Shown piece after piece: positions 39,387 to 48,913 of a DNA stretch of 64,000 bases. This DNA comes from Fluviicoccus sp. (GTDB lineage: Bacteria; Pseudomonadota; Gammaproteobacteria; Pseudomonadales; Moraxellaceae). The stretch lies in NCBI RefSeq assembly GCF_030646115.1, contig NZ_JAUSMX010000008.1:1-64000 (forward strand). The letters are read 5' to 3'. The position numbers and the translations under genes were made by a program. Under the pieces are notes generated by a model, which was not told the DNA's origin, did no database searches, and saw nothing but the letters and a program-made list of their open reading frames with translations. Within the stretch, counting starts at the first letter, position 1. Each line of letters starts with the position of its first letter.

Positions 39387-39785
39387 TCATACCGCCGGAA
39401 GGGGTCGGGTGCGGCCGTGAACATCAATGGCGACAAAGGTGAAGCGGCCTTCGGTCAGTTTGCAGGGGTCGCCCAGGGTAGGATGAATCCAGACTTCGAC
39501 CTGTACCTGCAGCGAACTGGAGCCGGTTTGCAGGATGCAGGTATGGAAGCTCATCAGGTCGCCGACCCGCACCGGCCGCAGGAAGACCATGCTGTCGATG
39601 GCAACGGTGGCAATGCGGCCGCAGGCGCGTTCACGGGCGGTGATGCTGCCAGCGATATCCATTTGCTGCACCAGCCAGCCGCCGAACATGTCGCCTTGGA
39701 CGTTGGTGTCAGCGGGTTGCGCCTGGAGTTGCAGCACGGGGGCACCTTGCGGTTGCAGGGCCGGATCGGAGTGGTCGGGCGGCAT
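39387..39785 (-). CDS. YciA-type acyl-CoA thioesterase
   Basis: 132 residues, single hotdog domain. The active-site helix reads ADTNVQGDMFGGWLVQQMDIAGSITARE, with the Asn-x-x-Gly-Asp pattern of YciA/BFIT-type acyl-CoA thioesterases, followed by VAIDSMVFLRPVRVGDL. Cytosolic. It is divergent from pstS and shares the 150-base region with the Pho box. Confidence 0.9.
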   Translation of the reverse strand: MPPDHSDPALQPQGAPVLQLQAQPADTNVQGDMFGGWLVQQMDIAGSITARERACGRIATVAIDSMVFLRPVRVGDLMSFHTCILQTGSSSLQVQVEVWIHPTLGDPCKLTEGRFTFVAIDVHGRTRPLPAV

Positions 39786-39860
39786 GAGGTTGATTCACAA
39801 TCGTTCGGGGCCATGATAAGTGCATTGCCGGGAAATGCAAGAAGTACACTTAATGACAGA

Positions 39861-39894
39861 CTGTCATAATTTTGTCACAGCCTGCCCCTAGTAT
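39861..39894 (+). promoter_or_regulatory. Pho box and -10 element upstream of pstS
   Basis: CTGTCAT-AATT-TTGTCAC (39861-39878) is an 18-base Pho box with two 7-base repeats spaced by four, nearly the PhoB consensus. TAGTAT (39889-39894) lies ten bases further, the normal distance between Pho box and -10. Transcription would begin near 39901, 37 bases before pstS. Confidence 0.85.
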
Positions 39895-39937
39895 GGCCAT
39901 CATGTTAAAAAACCTGCGCAATCCTCTGGAGAAGACG

Positions 39938-40897
39938 ATGAAGATGCTGCAATTGGCGATGGCTGTGGGCCTGTCATTCGGTATGACCCTGGCGAACGCC
40001 GCCGTGGATGCCGGTATTCCGGTCTACAAGAAAACGTCCGGGATTTCCGGAAGCCTCTCCAGCGTGGGGTCTGACACCCTGGCGAATCTGATGACGTTCT
40101 GGGCGGAAGATTTCAAGAAGGAGTATCCGAACGTCAATATCCAGATTCAGGCCGCCGGCTCCTCCACGGCGCCTCCCGCGTTGTCCCAGGGCACCGCGAA
40201 TTTTGGTCCGATGTCGCGCCCCATGAAGGATAATGAAATTCAGGATTTCGAGAAGAAATACGGTTACAAGCCGACTGCTGTGCCGGTGGCGGTGGATGCG
40301 CTGGCTGTGTTCGTGCACAAGGACAACCCGATCAAGGGCATGTCCATGCCGATGGTGGATGCGGTGTTCTCCAGCACCCGCAAGTGCGGCTTCGAGAAGG
40401 AAGTCAAGAAGTGGGGTGATGTCGGCCTGAGCGGCGCTTGGGTGGGTCGTGACCTGCAGTTATTTGGCCGTAACTCGGTGTCCGGTACTTACGGATACTT
40501 CAAGGAACATTCCCTGTGCAAGGGGGACTTCAAGGCCAACGTCAATGAGCAGCCCGGTTCAGCCTCGGTGGTGCAGTCCGTTGCGAATTCCATCAACGGG
40601 ATTGGCTACTCCGGGATCGGTTATACGACCTCCGGTGTCAAGGCGGTGCCGCTGAAGGGCAGTGATGGTGAGTTTGTGGCCGCCACCCCGAAGAATGCGC
40701 TGTCCGGCAAATACCCGTTGGCGCGTTTCCTTTATGTTTATGTCAACAAGGACCCAAAGAAGCCCTTGCAGCCGCTGCAGGCCGAGTTCCTGAAGCTGGT
40801 GCTGTCGCAGCAGGGACAGGCGATTGTGGAAAAGGATGGTTATGTCCCGTTGCCGGCCTCCGAGGTTAAAAAGGTCCGCGCCCGACTGGGTTTGTAA
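39938..40897 (+). CDS. pstS: Periplasmic phosphate-binding protein PstS
   Basis: 319 residues. Signal peptide [21 protein letters not shown], then a PstS-like solute-binding protein with the phosphate-loop pattern [36 protein letters not shown], and [14 protein letters not shown]. The start at 39938 has GGAGA upstream and gives a clean signal. First gene of the PhoB-controlled pst operon; a stem-loop after it likely raises its share over pstC. Confidence 0.95.
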   Translation: MKMLQLAMAVGLSFGMTLANAAVDAGIPVYKKTSGISGSLSSVGSDTLANLMTFWAEDFKKEYPNVNIQIQAAGSSTAPPALSQGTANFGPMSRPMKDNEIQDFEKKYGYKPTAVPVAVDALAVFVHKDNPIKGMSMPMVDAVFSSTRKCGFEKEVKKWGDVGLSGAWVGRDLQLFGRNSVSGTYGYFKEHSLCKGDFKANVNEQPGSASVVQSVANSINGIGYSGIGYTTSGVKAVPLKGSDGEFVAATPKNALSGKYPLARFLYVYVNKDPKKPLQPLQAEFLKLVLSQQGQAIVEKDGYVPLPASEVKKVRARLGL

Positions 40898-40910
40898 TAT
40901 CCGCCAGTCA

Positions 40911-40935
40911 ACGGGGCCTTCGGGCCCCGTTTGTC
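40911..40935 (+). terminator. Partial terminator between pstS and pstC
   Basis: ACGGGGCC (40911-40918), TTCG loop, GGCCCCGT (40923-40930), then TTGTC. The strong GC stem with a UUCG loop but a poor U run suggests partial termination or 3' protection of pstS mRNA, matching the need for far more binding protein than transporter. Confidence 0.75.
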
Positions 40936-41006
40936 ATGTGGCATTCGTGCCTTTCCGGTTGTTTTCGCTGATAATACCGTCCGTTTCCCGGTAACCAGAG
41001 AACGTT

Positions 41007-43316
41007 ATGAGTAAAGCCGTACGCGCCCTGCTGGACGACGCCACCATGGCTCGTCTTGATCGTCGACGTCGACTCAAGGACCGCTTCGCCAATCTGACCA
41101 TCGCCTTCGGCGGTGTGTTCATTATTGTGGCGATTGCGCTCATCTTTTTTTATCTGCTCTTTGAAAGCTGGCCGTTGTTCCGCGACGCCGACTTCCGGCA
41201 GGAGCGCACTTACAAGGCAACCCAACAGGCGGCGCTGTGGGTGGACATGGATGAATACAACCAGACCGGAATGCGTCTGAGCCCGGAAGGCAAGATGACT
41301 TTTTTCCGGGTCAGTTCCGGGGAAGCCATCGGTGAGGAGCAGTTGCCGGTGCCGGCCGGCGTCCAGGTGACGGGCGTGGTGCGGAGCGCCGTATTGCAGG
41401 GCTTGGCGGGCATCGGCCTGTCCAATGGACAGTTGCTGGTCATCAAGCCGGGTTATGCGGTGGACAGTCAGGAACAAGGCCGGGTTGTGACCCCCGGCAT
41501 TGGCTATCCGTTCGGCAGGACGCCGTTGACGGTGGACGACCAGGCGCGTCCATTGCAGCATTTTGCGGTACATGCCGGTGAGAACGACCTGAAGGTGCTG
41601 GCGGGCATCGGCAACCAGATCGTCTGGCAGAAATTCGGCCAGGAGCAAGCCGAGGGTGCCGGGTTGGGCGGGCTGGGGTTGGCCATGGAGGAGGAGGCAC
41701 CCACCGGAGAAGGTGAATTGCCCTTTGTGCGTTTGTCTAGCGAAGTGCTGACGCAGGGCGGCGCTGTCGCCGATCATGTGGTTATCGGTCAGGGTGCGCG
41801 CTGGGCCTATGCCATTTCACCGGACGACAAGCTCTCGGTATTCCGTTTCGGTGAAAACGGTTCGCAGTTGTATACCGAAACTGATTTGTCGCCGGGGCCG
41901 GACAAAGTCACCGCCGTGGTGGCATTGCAGGGCGAAATTTCGCTGATGGTGGGCGACAGCCACGGTCAGGTCAGCCAATGGTTCCTGGTTCGTGACAATA
42001 AATCCGGTGAAGAGCGATTCACCATGCAGCGCATCCGCTCGTTCAGCATGGGCAATGCTCCGGTGACCGCCTTGGCGGCGGAAGCCAAGCGCAAGGGTTT
42101 CGTCGCCGGTGACGCTGCCGGCCGGGTGGGCTATTTCTACACCACCTCGGGACGCACTCTCGCCGTACAGCAGGCGGTCACCGGGCCGGTTACGGCGTTA
42201 AGCGTGTCTGCGCGTTCGGAAGGGGTTTTTGTCCAGTCCGCCAAAGACGCCGCTTTCTGGAGTCTGCATATCGAACATCCCGATATGTCAGCGTCCGCTG
42301 TGTGGGGCAAGGTCTGGTACGAGTCTTACCCTGAGCCTTCCTATACCTGGCAGTCTTCGTCCGGCAACGCGGATTTTGAGTCCAAGCTGTCATTGGTGCC
42401 CCTGACCTTCGGCACCTTGAAGGCGGCGTTCTATGCCATGCTGCTGGCGGCACCCTTGGCGATTTGCGGCGCCATGTACACAGCGGTTTTCATGTCGCCC
42501 GGTTTGCGCACCAAGGTCAAGCCGGCCATTGAGTTGATGCAGGCCCTGCCGACGGTGATTTTGGGATTCCTGGCCGGGTTGTGGCTGGCGCCGGTGGTGG
42601 AAAACAGTTTGCCGGGCATATTCAGTTTATTGCTGATTACGCCTGTCATAATTCTGCTCTGCGGTTTTCTGTGGATGCAGATTCCCCTGGAAAAACGCAG
42701 CCGCATTCCTGATGGCTGGGCTCCGGTGCTGCTGATTGCGCCGATCCTGCTGGGCGGCTGGTTGTCCTTTGCCATGTCCTCACCCATAGAGCAGGCGTTT
42801 TTTGGCGGCGACGTGCGCCGCTGGCTGGAAACGGCGGTTGGCCTGAAGTTTGACCAGCGAAACGCCCTGATTGTCGGGCTGGTGATGGGCTTTGCCGTGA
42901 TCGCGCCGATTTTCTCGATTGCCGAGGATGCACTGTTTGCCGTGCCCCGTCATCTGACCAACGGTTCGCTGGCGCTGGGCGCCACCCAATGGCAGACCTT
43001 GGTGCGGGTAGTGTTGCCTACGGCTTCCCCGGGTATTTTCTCGGCGTTGATGATCGGTTTCGGCCGCGCCGTGGGCGAAACGATGATCGTGCTGATGGCC
43101 ACCGGCAACACGGCGGTCATGGAGTGGAACATTTTCGAGGGCATGCGCACGCTGTCCGCCAACGTGGCCGTGGAAATGGGCGAGGCCGAGGTTGGTTCCA
43201 CGCACTTCCGGATGTTGTTCCTGTCGGCGCTGGTGTTGTTTGTGATCACGTTTGTGCTGAATACGGTGGCGGAAGTGATTCGGGCTCGCCTGCGCAAGAA
43301 ATACGGTTCCCTGTGA
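41007..43316 (+). CDS. pstC: Phosphate ABC transporter permease PstC, long form
   Basis: 769 residues, over twice the E. coli length. One membrane segment (about 33-53) is followed by some 400 periplasmic residues that repeat short beta motifs (for example VTALSVSARSEGVFVQS and VVIGQGARWAYAISPDDKLSVFRF), resembling a propeller. The permease core starts near residue 470, with PTVILGFLAGLWLAP and the coupling loop [19 protein letters not shown]. Long PstC proteins occur in pseudomonads and relatives. The role of the added domain is unknown. Confidence 0.93.
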   Translation: MSKAVRALLDDATMARLDRRRRLKDRFANLTIAFGGVFIIVAIALIFFYLLFESWPLFRDADFRQERTYKATQQAALWVDMDEYNQTGMRLSPEGKMTFFRVSSGEAIGEEQLPVPAGVQVTGVVRSAVLQGLAGIGLSNGQLLVIKPGYAVDSQEQGRVVTPGIGYPFGRTPLTVDDQARPLQHFAVHAGENDLKVLAGIGNQIVWQKFGQEQAEGAGLGGLGLAMEEEAPTGEGELPFVRLSSEVLTQGGAVADHVVIGQGARWAYAISPDDKLSVFRFGENGSQLYTETDLSPGPDKVTAVVALQGEISLMVGDSHGQVSQWFLVRDNKSGEERFTMQRIRSFSMGNAPVTALAAEAKRKGFVAGDAAGRVGYFYTTSGRTLAVQQAVTGPVTALSVSARSEGVFVQSAKDAAFWSLHIEHPDMSASAVWGKVWYESYPEPSYTWQSSSGNADFESKLSLVPLTFGTLKAAFYAMLLAAPLAICGAMYTAVFMSPGLRTKVKPAIELMQALPTVILGFLAGLWLAPVVENSLPGIFSLLLITPVIILLCGFLWMQIPLEKRSRIPDGWAPVLLIAPILLGGWLSFAMSSPIEQAFFGGDVRRWLETAVGLKFDQRNALIVGLVMGFAVIAPIFSIAEDALFAVPRHLTNGSLALGATQWQTLVRVVLPTASPGIFSALMIGFGRAVGETMIVLMATGNTAVMEWNIFEGMRTLSANVAVEMGEAEVGSTHFRMLFLSALVLFVITFVLNTVAEVIRARLRKKYGSL

Positions 43317-43326
43317 GGATTGAAAC

Positions 43327-44982
43327 ATGAAAGTCCGTGAGTACTTCCGCACAGGTGATGCCTGGGTCTGGCTGAATGCCGGCTCCGTGGCCATCTGTCT
43401 GATCATGGTGGTGGGTTTGCTGGGGCTGGTGGCCTCACGCGGGCTGGGCCACTTCTGGACGGCTGATGTGATGCAGGCCTCCTACAGCGACAATGGCACC
43501 ACCCAGACCATCATTGGTGAGTTGTTTGATGAAAAGGTGGATACGGCGGCCCGCCTGCGGGAAGCCGGAGTGGATATTCCGGCGGGTGTGCATCATGTCA
43601 CCCGCTATTCCATCAAGCAGGGCAACAAGGATGTGACCGGCCAGGACTTCCGCTGGGTCATGGCGGACAAGCTGACCAACCGGCAATATCCTGAAGACAT
43701 CGTCAGGCTGGAGCGCCTGGAGTGGGGCAACTTCTATGGCCGCCTGATGTCCGTGAAGGAAAGCGGTAATCCGGTGGCTTCCGGTGAGGCGGCGTGGGCG
43801 GAATTCAATAAACGCCTTGAGCGCAGCAATAGCATTCACGACCAGATTTCCGACATTGAGAAAGGCCCTATCGGCTCGATCAATTTCAAGCTGGAAGAAT
43901 TGCGGCTGGAGGAGCGGCGCCTGCAGTTGAAGAATCAGCTGAATGATGCGGCGCTGAAGCGTCTGGCCGGTGAGCGTGATGCCCTGAACAAAGGCTATGA
44001 AACTTTGCGGCTGCAACTGGAGAAACTGAACCAGGACCTGTCCCGTGACAGTGCGGTCTTTTCCATTGCCGATGGCAGTGAACGGGAAATCCCGATCGGC
44101 AAGATTGTCGCGGCTTCCCGCCCGAATGCCATGGGGGTTTTCGCCAAGACCGGAGCCTATCTGCATAACCTGTGGGGCTTCCTGGCGGATGATCCGCGTG
44201 AGGCCAATACCGAAGGCGGGGTGTTCCCGGCCATTTTCGGCACGGTGCTGATGGTACTGATCATGACTGTGATCGTGACGCCGCTGGGTGTGATTGCGGC
44301 GATTTACCTGCGTGAATATGCCAGCCAGGGCGTGGTCACCCAGACGGTGCGGATTGCGGTCAATAATCTGGCCGGGGTGCCTTCCATTGTCTACGGCGTG
44401 TTCGGCCTGGGGTTTTTTGTCTACTTCCTGGGCGGCAGCATGGACCGCCTGTTTTACCCTGAAGCTGCACCTTCGCCGGTGTTTGGCACGCCGGGACTGC
44501 TGTGGGCGTCGATTACCCTGTCGTTGCTGACCTTGCCGGTGGTGATTGTCGCTACGGAAGAAGGCTTGTCGCGTATTCCCCGCGCCTTGAAGGAAGGCTC
44601 GCTGGCGCTGGGCGCCACCAAAGCGGAAACCTTATGGCGCGTGGTGTTGCCGATGGCGACGCCCAGCATCATGACCGGCATGATTCTGGCCATTGCCCGC
44701 GCAGCGGGTGAAGTGGCTCCCTTGATGCTGGTGGGCGTGGTGAAGCTGGCGCCGACGCTGCCGCTGGATATGAATGCCCCCTTCCTGCACATGGAACGCA
44801 AGTTCATGCACTTGGGCTTCCACATCTATGATGTCGGTTTCCAGAGCCCGAACGTGGAGGCGGCGCGTCCGGTAGTGTATGCCACGGCGTTCCTGCTGGT
44901 GCTGGTGGTGGCGGTGCTGAACTTGTCCGCCGTTGGCCTGCGCAACCGGCTGCGCGAAAAATACAAGGCGCTTGAAACCTGA
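43327..44982 (+). CDS. pstA: Phosphate ABC transporter permease PstA, long form
   Basis: 551 residues against about 300 in E. coli. After the first membrane segment (about 18-40) comes a periplasmic insert of about 250 residues, including a charged coiled coil near 155-245 ([28 protein letters not shown]). The permease core follows from about 295, with [20 protein letters not shown] and the coupling loop [19 protein letters not shown]. Ten bases after pstC, so the two inserts probably work together at the periplasmic face. Confidence 0.93.
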   Translation: MKVREYFRTGDAWVWLNAGSVAICLIMVVGLLGLVASRGLGHFWTADVMQASYSDNGTTQTIIGELFDEKVDTAARLREAGVDIPAGVHHVTRYSIKQGNKDVTGQDFRWVMADKLTNRQYPEDIVRLERLEWGNFYGRLMSVKESGNPVASGEAAWAEFNKRLERSNSIHDQISDIEKGPIGSINFKLEELRLEERRLQLKNQLNDAALKRLAGERDALNKGYETLRLQLEKLNQDLSRDSAVFSIADGSEREIPIGKIVAASRPNAMGVFAKTGAYLHNLWGFLADDPREANTEGGVFPAIFGTVLMVLIMTVIVTPLGVIAAIYLREYASQGVVTQTVRIAVNNLAGVPSIVYGVFGLGFFVYFLGGSMDRLFYPEAAPSPVFGTPGLLWASITLSLLTLPVVIVATEEGLSRIPRALKEGSLALGATKAETLWRVVLPMATPSIMTGMILAIARAAGEVAPLMLVGVVKLAPTLPLDMNAPFLHMERKFMHLGFHIYDVGFQSPNVEAARPVVYATAFLLVLVVAVLNLSAVGLRNRLREKYKALET

Positions 44983-45020
44983 GCAGCGGCCAGCTGTTGT
45001 ACACTTTGGAGGCACCCAAC

Positions 45021-45896
45021 ATGAATCACGTAGTGGAAAAAACCACCATGAATGCGAATCCCGCCCAAGTCAATGCCGGTACCCACGCCATGGATATGGA
45101 AGCTCTGGGGCGCGAAGGCCGCAGCCTGAACCTGGCTGATGAAGACATCTGCCTGGAAGCCCGTAATCTCAATTTGTTCTACAGCGAGAAGCAGGCGCTG
45201 TTTGATGTCAACATGCTGATTCCGCGCAAGCGTGTGACGGCGTTCATCGGCCCTTCGGGCTGCGGCAAGTCGACGCTGCTGCGAACATTCAACCGCATGA
45301 ATGACCTGGTGGACGGCTGCCGCATTACCGGCAATATTTTGATGGACGGCGACGATATTTTTGATCGCAGCATGGACATCACCAGCCTGCGCCGCCGGGT
45401 CGGCATGGTCTTCCAGAAGCCCAACCCTTTCCCCAAAACCATTTATGAAAACGTTGCCTACGGCTTGCGCCTGCAAGGTATCAACAAGAAGCGCATTCTG
45501 GATGAGGTTGTGGAGCAGTCGCTGAAAGGTGCTGCGCTGTGGGATGAGGTCAAGGACCGTTTGCAGGATTCCGCCCTCGGGCTTTCCGGCGGCCAGCAGC
45601 AACGTCTGGTTATTGCCCGCGCCATTGCCATTGAACCGGAAGTGCTGCTGCTGGATGAGCCCGCTTCGGCGCTGGATCCGATTTCGACGCTGAAGATCGA
45701 AGAACTGATTCACGAACTGCGGGACCGCTTCACCATCCTGATCGTGACCCACAACATGCAGCAGGCCGCCCGGGTTTCCGACTACACGGCCTTCATGTAC
45801 CTTGGCAAGCTGATCGAGTACGGGGACACCGACACACTGTTCACCAACCCGATGATCAAGCAGACCGAAGACTACATTACCGGCCGCTACGGCTAA
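45021..45896 (+). CDS. pstB: Phosphate ABC transporter ATPase PstB
   Basis: 291 residues from an ATG with GGAGG upstream. ABC motifs: Walker [11 protein letters not shown]-loop [10 protein letters not shown], signature LSGGQQQRL, Walker [14 protein letters not shown], switch IVTHN. About 45 residues precede the core domain, longer than E. coli PstB. Powers phosphate import with PstCA and takes part in PhoR signalling. Confidence 0.97.
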   Translation: MNHVVEKTTMNANPAQVNAGTHAMDMEALGREGRSLNLADEDICLEARNLNLFYSEKQALFDVNMLIPRKRVTAFIGPSGCGKSTLLRTFNRMNDLVDGCRITGNILMDGDDIFDRSMDITSLRRRVGMVFQKPNPFPKTIYENVAYGLRLQGINKKRILDEVVEQSLKGAALWDEVKDRLQDSALGLSGGQQQRLVIARAIAIEPEVLLLDEPASALDPISTLKIEELIHELRDRFTILIVTHNMQQAARVSDYTAFMYLGKLIEYGDTDTLFTNPMIKQTEDYITGRYG

Positions 45897-45915
45897 GTAC
45901 AGGGAGCACGCCGCC

Positions 45916-46635
45916 ATGAACAAAGAAGATTACGGCCACCACATTTCCCAGCAGTTCAATGCCGAGCTGGAAGAGATTCGCACCCACTTCCTGGCCATGG
46001 GCGGGCTGGTGGAAAAGCAGGTGAGCGACGCCATGCATGCCTTGCTGGACGGGGACTCTGCCCTGGCCGAGACGGTGATGCAGAATGACCAGAAGATCAA
46101 CATGATGGAAACCCGCATTGACGAAGAGCTGGTGCGGATTCTGGCGCGCCGCCAGCCGGCGGCTTCCGACCTGCGGATGATCATTGCCGTCAGCAAGTCG
46201 ATTACCGATCTGGAGCGTATTGGTGATGAATCGGCGAAGATTGCCCGTTACGCCAAGGCCTTGTGCGAGGAAGGGGAGTCGCCGCGCGGTTATGTGGAGA
46301 CCCGGCACATTGGCAACCAGGTGCGGTTGATGATCCACGATACGCTGGATGCCTTTGCCCGTCTGGATGTCGATCAGGCCTTCAAGGTAATGCGTGAAGA
46401 CAGCAACATCGACATTGAATACAAAACCGCGACGCGGGCGCTGATGACCTACATGATGGAAGACCCCCGCTTCATTACTCGGGTGTTGAATGTGTTGTGG
46501 GTGCTGCGGTGCCTGGAGCGCATCGGCGATCATGCCCGCAATATTTCCGAGCAGCTGATTTACATGGTGAAAGGGGCGGATGTGCGCCATACCAGCTATG
46601 AAGTGATTGAGAAGAAGCTGAGCGGTCTGGCCTGA
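45916..46635 (+). CDS. phoU: Phosphate signalling protein PhoU
   Basis: 239 residues, two three-helix PhoU repeats. Motifs around ETRIDEELVRILARRQPAASDLR and the second repeat ...RCLERIGDHARNISEQLIYMVKG carry the metal-binding D/E-x-x-D patterns. It inhibits PhoR when phosphate is ample, working with PstB. Last gene of the operon, ahead of a terminator. Confidence 0.96.
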   Translation: MNKEDYGHHISQQFNAELEEIRTHFLAMGGLVEKQVSDAMHALLDGDSALAETVMQNDQKINMMETRIDEELVRILARRQPAASDLRMIIAVSKSITDLERIGDESAKIARYAKALCEEGESPRGYVETRHIGNQVRLMIHDTLDAFARLDVDQAFKVMREDSNIDIEYKTATRALMTYMMEDPRFITRVLNVLWVLRCLERIGDHARNISEQLIYMVKGADVRHTSYEVIEKKLSGLA

Positions 46636-46651
46636 GCAGACGTCAGTCCAT

Positions 46652-46680
46652 AAAAACCTCCGCTGGCCGGAGGTTTTTTT
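46652..46680 (+). terminator. Terminator after phoU
   Basis: CCTCCG (46657-46662) with CGGAGG (46668-46673), flanked by five A and seven T, loop CTGGC. It ends the pst operon and may act on phoR from the other side, about 100 bases beyond its stop. Confidence 0.9.
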
Positions 46681-46780
46681 ATGGCCGCGGTGAATGCAGG
46701 TCAGATTTCCAGCGCCCAAGTATGCGGTTTGTGTTGTTTCTGCTTTGTGGGCGGGCGTGTTGGAAACGGGAAGGGGTGTA

Positions 46781-48070
46781 TCAGGACTCAGACGTAGACT
46801 CAGGAAACACACAACTGAACGTCGATCCCTTGCCCGGTGTGGATTCGATATTGAGCATGGCCCGATGTTGCAGCAGGACATGTTTGACAATCGCCAGGCC
46901 CAAACCGGTGCCGCCGGTGGCGGAGCTGCGCGCAGCGTCCACCCGGTAGAAGCGTTCCGTCAGCCGGGGAATATGCCGGGCCTCAATGCCGATACCGCTG
47001 TCGCGGACGCTGAAGTAACGGTTTTGCCCGTCCTCATGCCAGCGGATGAAGATTTCTCCCCGTGGCGGCGTGTACTTGATGGCGTTGGTGACCAGGTTGC
47101 TGAAGGCGCTGCGCAAGTCCGCCTCCGTGCCCACCAGATTGGCGGCGGACTCCACCTGCAACACAATGCGGTGTTCCTTGTCGGGGTCATAGGCCTGCGC
47201 CTCGGTGCGCAATTGCTCCAGCAAGGGCGCCATGAACACGGTTTTCGGCGCGCTCTTGTGGCCGTCACTTTCCAGCCGGGACAGCAGCAGCAGGTCGTTC
47301 ACCAGATTGGTCATGCGCACGGCCTGTTGCTGCATCTGCTTCAGGGCGCGTCCCCAGCGCGGCGGCATTTCGTCCGGGTTGTCGGAGAGCGTTTCCAGAT
47401 AACCGCTCAACACTGTCAGCGGCGTACGCAGTTCGTGCGAGACATTGGCGACAAAATCGGTGCGGATCTGTTCCAGTTGGTTGAGCCGCGTAATGTCATA
47501 GGCAATCAGCAGGCGGTCATTGTGGCCGAAGCGCGTCAGCTCGAATTGCAGGAAGCGGTCGGGGCTGACCCATGACGGCAGCTTCAGGCCTTCCGGAGTG
47601 GGGTGCTGGTACTGGCGGATAAATGACGGGTCGCGAATCAGGTTCAATACCGGCTTGCCCGCGTCTCCCGGTTTGAAGCCCAGCAGGCGTTCGGCTGCGG
47701 GATTCCACCACTCCAGCGCCCCGTGGCTGTCGACCATGGCCACAGCCTCTTCCAGCGCGGAAATGGAGGTCCGGGCGCGGGCAATAATGCCCAGCAGGTT
47801 CGTGCGCGCGGAATCCTCATTGCGTCGCAAACGGTAAACGGTATCGGCGATATCTTCCCAGATACCGGACAGATGGTCGGGCGGCGGCTCGCCGGGCGGT
47901 TTTTTCAGCCAGACGTGAAGGTGGTGCAGGCGTTGCAGATGGATGATGACAAAGACCAGCAGTCCCAGGAACAGTCCCAGGCCCACCAGGTTGAAAAACG
48001 CCGCCGGAATGGCGAATACCGCCAGCAGTTGCAGCAGGAAAAACAGTTGGCGGCGGAGAAGGAGTGTCAC
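46781..48070 (-). CDS. phoR: Phosphate regulon sensor histidine kinase PhoR
   Basis: 429 residues. Two membrane segments near the N-terminus (about 10-45), a PAS domain (about 95-195), the phospho-acceptor H-box SHELRTPL, and a full ATPase domain with N-, G1- and G2-boxes (SNLVTNAIKYTP, RDSGIGIE, TGGTGLGLAIV). It starts with GTG overlapping the phoB stop as GTGA, so the two are translationally coupled. It faces phoU tail to tail. Confidence 0.97.
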   Translation of the reverse strand: MTLLLRRQLFFLLQLLAVFAIPAAFFNLVGLGLFLGLLVFVIIHLQRLHHLHVWLKKPPGEPPPDHLSGIWEDIADTVYRLRRNEDSARTNLLGIIARARTSISALEEAVAMVDSHGALEWWNPAAERLLGFKPGDAGKPVLNLIRDPSFIRQYQHPTPEGLKLPSWVSPDRFLQFELTRFGHNDRLLIAYDITRLNQLEQIRTDFVANVSHELRTPLTVLSGYLETLSDNPDEMPPRWGRALKQMQQQAVRMTNLVNDLLLLSRLESDGHKSAPKTVFMAPLLEQLRTEAQAYDPDKEHRIVLQVESAANLVGTEADLRSAFSNLVTNAIKYTPPRGEIFIRWHEDGQNRYFSVRDSGIGIEARHIPRLTERFYRVDAARSSATGGTGLGLAIVKHVLLQHRAMLNIESTPGKGSTFSCVFPESTSES

Positions 48071-48807
48071 GATGCGGTTTGCCTTCCGGGGTCGGGTTTG
48101 ACGGAGAAGCGGTAGCCGGTGCCGCGCACGGTCTGGATGAAGCGGTCGAAACCGTGCGGTTCCAGCGCCTTGCGCAGACGGCGGATATGTACGTCAATGG
48201 TGCGGTCTTCGACATAGACATTGCCGCCCCACACCTGGTCCAGCATCTGGGCGCGGGTATAGGCGCGTTCCTGATGGCTCATGAAAAACGCCAGCAAACG
48301 GTACTCGGTGGGGCCCATTTCCACTGCATTCTCGTGAGCGGTGATGCGATGGCTGACCGGATCCAGCTTCAGCCCTTCCACGTCAATGGCTTTTTCAGCG
48401 CTGAGCGCGGAAGAGCGACGCAGGACGGCGCGGATGCGGGAGACCAGTTCACGGGTGGAGAAAGGTTTGGTGATGTAGTCGTCGGCCCCGGCATCCAGAC
48501 CCTGGATCTTGTTGTCCTCGTCACCGCGGGCGGTCAGCATGATGACCGGAATTTCATTGAGGGTCTCGTCGCGTTTCATGCGCCGGCACAGTTCAATGCC
48601 GCTCATGCCGGGCAGCATCCAGTCCAGCAGCACCAGGGCAGGGCGTTCATCCACAATTTTGTGATGCGCCTGCAAGGCATCTTCTGCTTCCAAGCATTCA
48701 AAGCCTGCCAGATCCAGGGCTATGCCGATCATCTCGCGGATGGCTGCTTCGTCGTCGACAATCAAGATGCGTTCACTCTTCACGACCGGCTCCTGTGCCT
48801 GTGACAT
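48067..48807 (-). CDS. phoB: Phosphate regulon response regulator PhoB
   Basis: 246 residues. Receiver domain with ILIVDDEAAIRE, phospho-site in LVLLDWMLPG and Lys in DYITKPFSTREL; winged-helix OmpR-type DNA-binding domain with LLAFFMSHQERAYTRAQMLDQVWG and RTIDVHIRRLRKAL. The start ATG has AGGA seven bases upstream. It binds Pho boxes at pstS and probably at its own promoter. Confidence 0.97.
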   Translation of the reverse strand: MSQAQEPVVKSERILIVDDEAAIREMIGIALDLAGFECLEAEDALQAHHKIVDERPALVLLDWMLPGMSGIELCRRMKRDETLNEIPVIMLTARGDEDNKIQGLDAGADDYITKPFSTRELVSRIRAVLRRSSALSAEKAIDVEGLKLDPVSHRITAHENAVEMGPTEYRLLAFFMSHQERAYTRAQMLDQVWGGNVYVEDRTIDVHIRRLRKALEPHGFDRFIQTVRGTGYRFSVKPDPGRQTAS

Positions 48808-48823
48808 GCGATAGTCCTATTAG

Positions 48824-48852
48824 ATGTCAGCGATATTGCAGAAATATTGCAA
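48824..48852 (-). promoter_or_regulatory. Three direct Pho-box-like repeats upstream of phoB
   Basis: On the minus strand TTGCAAT-ATTT-CTGCAAT-ATCG-CTGACAT repeats a 7-base unit three times at an exact 11-base period, the spacing of PhoB half-sites (CTGTCAT). Matches to consensus are 5, 5 and 6 of 7. It lies 17-45 bases before phoB. The TTGACA at 48906-48911 further up may be part of a basal promoter. Confidence 0.6.
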
Positions 48853-48913
48853 GGTACAGGTATTCACGTGTGCGGCCGTCGATAACCACGAACTATCTAA
48901 GGATATGTCAAAT

